From the NCBI RefSeq assembly GCF_019396355.1, contig NZ_JAHKRK010000043.1, positions 1-45,953 on the forward strand: a DNA stretch of 45,953 nucleotides. Reading direction: 5' to 3'. The stretch comes from Pseudonocardia nigra. Its GTDB lineage: Bacteria; Actinomycetota; Actinomycetes; Mycobacteriales; Pseudonocardiaceae. Both the position numbers and the translations under genes were made by a program. The notes beneath the pieces are model-generated. The model did no database searches, was not told the DNA's origin, and worked only from the letters and a program-made list of their open reading frames with translations. Every line of letters starts with the position of its first letter. Position 1 is the stretch's first letter. Of this stretch, positions 44,409-45,953 are shown piece by piece.

Positions 44409-44627
44409 GTGATCGTGTCGCCCGATCGCGCTCTGTAGTCACATGAGTAACATATGCCACAGCTTTACCTAACGTCGCAGGGATGGAACGCTGCGTGTGT
44501 GGCGGGGCTGGGGCGGCACATTCCGACGTCGGACGGGGTGGGTCAACCCCGGCGCGCCTCCACCGCAGGTTGCGATTCGGCAACTACCGTCACCCGGACG
44601 GGGAGAACGAGAGCGGGGAGGCCGCCG
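44409..44627 (+). promoter_or_regulatory. Promoter and leader region of sepH
   Basis: After the hairpin, an A+T-rich island at about 44433-44475 stands out. It contains TAGTCACATGAGTAACATATG and CTTTACCTAAC and is the likely promoter, with TAACAT (44448-44453) as a candidate -10. The remaining 150 nt form a GC-rich leader with a small hairpin (CGGGGT...ACCCCG near 44536-44552). Nothing coding is supported. Confidence 0.45.
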
Positions 44628-45779
44628 ATGCGGGCGCTGCGGGTCGTCGGGATCACCGAGGGCGACGGTGAGGTCTCCGTCGTCCTCGAGGACCCGGGGC
44701 GTCGTGAGCGCTTCACCGTGCCGGCCGACGAGCAGTTGCGCGCTGCCGCTCGGGGAGACCTGACCCGGCTCGGACAGATCGCGATCGAGTTGGAGAGCCA
44801 GTTGCGCCCACGAGAGATCCAGGCCCGAATCCGCGCCGGAGCGTCCGTGGAGCAGGTCGCCTCGGCGGCAGGTGTTCCGCTGCAGAAGATCGAGCGGTTC
44901 GCCTACCCCGTGCTGCTCGAGCGTTCCCGGACCGCCGAAGTGGCCCAACGCGCCCATCCCGTGCGGGCCGACGGGCCCGACTCCCGCAGCCTCGGCGAGG
45001 TCGTCGCGCACACGTTCGGCCTGCGCGGCCAGGAGTACGCCGACGCCGACTGGGACTCCTGGAAGGGCGAGGACGGCCGCTGGGTCGTCGCGCTGTCCTG
45101 GCGGGCGGGGCGCTCGGACAACCGGGCGCACTGGACGTTCCAGCCCGGCGCCCACGGCGGCACCGTCACCGCGCTGGACGAGCACGCGAGCGACCTGGTC
45201 GAGGGTCTGCCTGCGCGCCCGCTGCGCACCGTCGGACCCGTCATCGACATCGCCAGGGCCGAGGAGGCCGAGCCCGCCCCGGCCCCGCAGCCGGTCGAGG
45301 AGCTGCGCGCCGCCGCGTCCGACACCGCCCGCGGCGCCCGGATCGAGCCGCCCCGCAGCGAGCCGCCGCGGGCCCCGGCGGCCGAACCCACGCGACCCGC
45401 CCCGGAGCGGCCGCCCACCGAACGCCCGGCGGCCCGGACCACCGCCCCGGAGCCCACGCGGCGCGCGGAGCCCGCCGCCGAGCCGCCCGTGGCGCGCACC
45501 GCCCCGGAAGCTCCCACCGAGCGGCCCGCGACGCGCACCGCGCCCGAGCCGCGCCGGCCCGTTCCGCCCGCCCAGCGCCAGGCCCCGGTCGAGCCCACCC
45601 GGCCGGCGGAGCCCGCGGCCACCGAGCCCGAGCCGCAGCAGCCGGCGGCCGAGACCCCGGCCGCCGAGCCCGCCCAGCCGCCCGCGGCGGAGGCGCCCGC
45701 CGCCAAGCGCACCAAGAAGGGCAAGCCGGTCATGCCGTCCTGGGACGAGGTGCTGCTGGGCGTGCGCGGCCAGCGCTGA
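44628..45779 (+). CDS. sepH: Septation protein SepH
   Basis: The 383-residue protein has the conserved SepH (DUF3071) N-terminal domain: MRALRVVGITEGDGEVSVVLEDP, ADEQLRAAARGDLTRLGQIAIELESQLRPREIQARIRAGASVEQVA (a helix-turn-helix-like part near residues 45-90), ERFAYPVLLER. A long Pro/Ala/Glu/Thr-rich linker (about residues 210-355) follows, then a short conserved basic tail GKPVMPSWDEVLLGVR. In Streptomyces and mycobacteria SepH binds FtsZ and promotes filament assembly at division sites. GGGAGG lies 7 nt before the ATG at 44628. Repeat family A follows the stop. Confidence 0.94.
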   Translation: MRALRVVGITEGDGEVSVVLEDPGRRERFTVPADEQLRAAARGDLTRLGQIAIELESQLRPREIQARIRAGASVEQVASAAGVPLQKIERFAYPVLLERSRTAEVAQRAHPVRADGPDSRSLGEVVAHTFGLRGQEYADADWDSWKGEDGRWVVALSWRAGRSDNRAHWTFQPGAHGGTVTALDEHASDLVEGLPARPLRTVGPVIDIARAEEAEPAPAPQPVEELRAAASDTARGARIEPPRSEPPRAPAAEPTRPAPERPPTERPAARTTAPEPTRRAEPAAEPPVARTAPEAPTERPATRTAPEPRRPVPPAQRQAPVEPTRPAEPAATEPEPQQPAAETPAAEPAQPPAAEAPAAKRTKKGKPVMPSWDEVLLGVRGQR

Positions 45780-45791
45780 CGTCCGCCCGGA

Positions 45792-45837
45792 TTGCAGCAA
45801 AGCCACTTTCACGCAATGAGATGGCATGAAAGTGGCT
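45792..45837. repeat. Family A palindrome, copy 3, truncated in its right arm
   Basis: The left arm TTGCAGCAAAGCCACTTTCA is complete; the right arm reads GCATGAAAGTGGCT and then breaks off, where other copies continue TTGCTGCAA. The break at 45837/45838 coincides with the likely edge of a mobile element. Confidence 0.78.
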
Positions 45838-45953
45838 GTCAGGAGAATCGACCGCAGCCTATGAGGCCTTGGCGAGTGTGACCTCGTATCCGAGGTCTTG
45901 GAGTGCCTTGAGGTGGCGGTCGCGGCGACGGTCGGGGCTGTCGTGGCGGCGGA
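45838..45953 (-). mobile_element. Probable end of an insertion sequence, cut by the window edge
   Basis: Starts where repeat A is interrupted (GTCAGGAGAATCG). It contains the 3' end of an open frame read leftward that resembles a transposase tail. Only 116 bp are visible, so the terminal repeat and family cannot be set. Confidence 0.42.
45859..45953 (-). CDS. C-terminal fragment of a probable transposase
   Basis: About 31 codons ending in TAG (45859-45861) read ...RRHDSPDRRRDRHLK and LQDLGYEVTLAKAS. A tail of the form charged helix, then LxxLGYxVTLxxx is one I associate with actinobacterial transposases, some of them called IS110-like, but the match is from memory and short. The start lies outside the window. 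Confidence 0.4.
   Translation of the reverse strand, partial: RRHDSPDRRRDRHLKALQDLGYEVTLAKAS

Noticed and set aside
44454..44627. N-terminal extension of sepH by 58 codons
   Set aside because: The ATG at 44628 has GGGAGG at 7 nt and gives the conserved SepH start; the extension has no similarity to the family.

Overview
The window looks like chromosomal DNA from a high-GC actinobacterium, most likely Pseudonocardiaceae (Pseudonocardia-like). The reasons are the very GC-rich sequence, frequent GTG and TTG starts, a mycothiol-dependent formaldehyde dehydrogenase with its metallo-beta-lactamase partner, the actinobacterial cell-division protein SepH, a mycobacterial-type SerC, two citrate synthases, and GAF-ANTAR, LppX-like and sunset-domain proteins. 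The taxon is an inference from gene content. I see no rRNA, tRNA, CRISPR array or prophage. The only mobile-element trace is at the extreme right edge.

Layout. 1-3.8 kb: a MocR-type regulator cut by the left edge, a divergent alpha/beta hydrolase, an LppX-like lipoprotein and a frameshifted TIGR03943/DUF1980 remnant. 3.8-8.1 kb: a YtrA-type GntR regulator with its ABC ATPase and permease in overlapping order, a GAF-ANTAR regulator, a DedA protein with a Pro-rich tail, and a DUF1330 protein. 8.2-12.4 kb: a fadA-fadB beta-oxidation pair divergent from a MerR regulator, with a MerR-style operator/promoter between them. 12.5-16.5 kb: lipase, cupin and thioesterase genes, then an SRPBCC-DUF2867 gene divergent from its probable TetR repressor (twin operators) and an enoyl-CoA hydratase. 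16.5-19.1 kb: mscR plus MBL hydrolase, then a vapBC module. 19.1-25.1 kb: mtnA translationally coupled to an MFS transporter, divergent from a TroABCD-like Zn/Mn ABC operon whose last permease is frameshifted. 25.1-29.2 kb: an MHS-family symporter, a Nat-type ABC pair whose ATPase carries a compensated double frameshift, and a sunset-domain membrane protein. 29.4-35.7 kb: gltA, an APC permease, an MFS exporter, pdxH and a second citrate synthase. 35.8-39.1 kb: MFS, GlxA/AraC regulator and a polytopic membrane protein. 39.6-43.1 kb: a four-gene ABC exporter plus two-component operon in which every junction overlaps. 43.2-45.8 kb: serC and sepH. The window ends in what looks like the 3' end of a transposase gene.

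Three features run through the window. First, long perfect or near-perfect palindromes from at least two recurring families (A: 3 copies; B: 3 copies), plus single-copy ones, sit directly behind stop codons; five lie between convergent genes. They look like dispersed repeats doing the work of bidirectional terminators, and the last copy of family A is cut by the element at the right edge. Second, many first-in-operon genes have a TANNNT-like hexamer 6-7 nt before the start codon, which suggests leaderless mRNAs. Third, three genes show small indels, several in short G/GC runs, which may be real decay or sequencing error. Metabolically the window covers fatty-acid oxidation, entry to the TCA cycle, serine/PLP metabolism, methionine salvage, formaldehyde detoxification and metal uptake. 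It shows no single accessory gene cluster.
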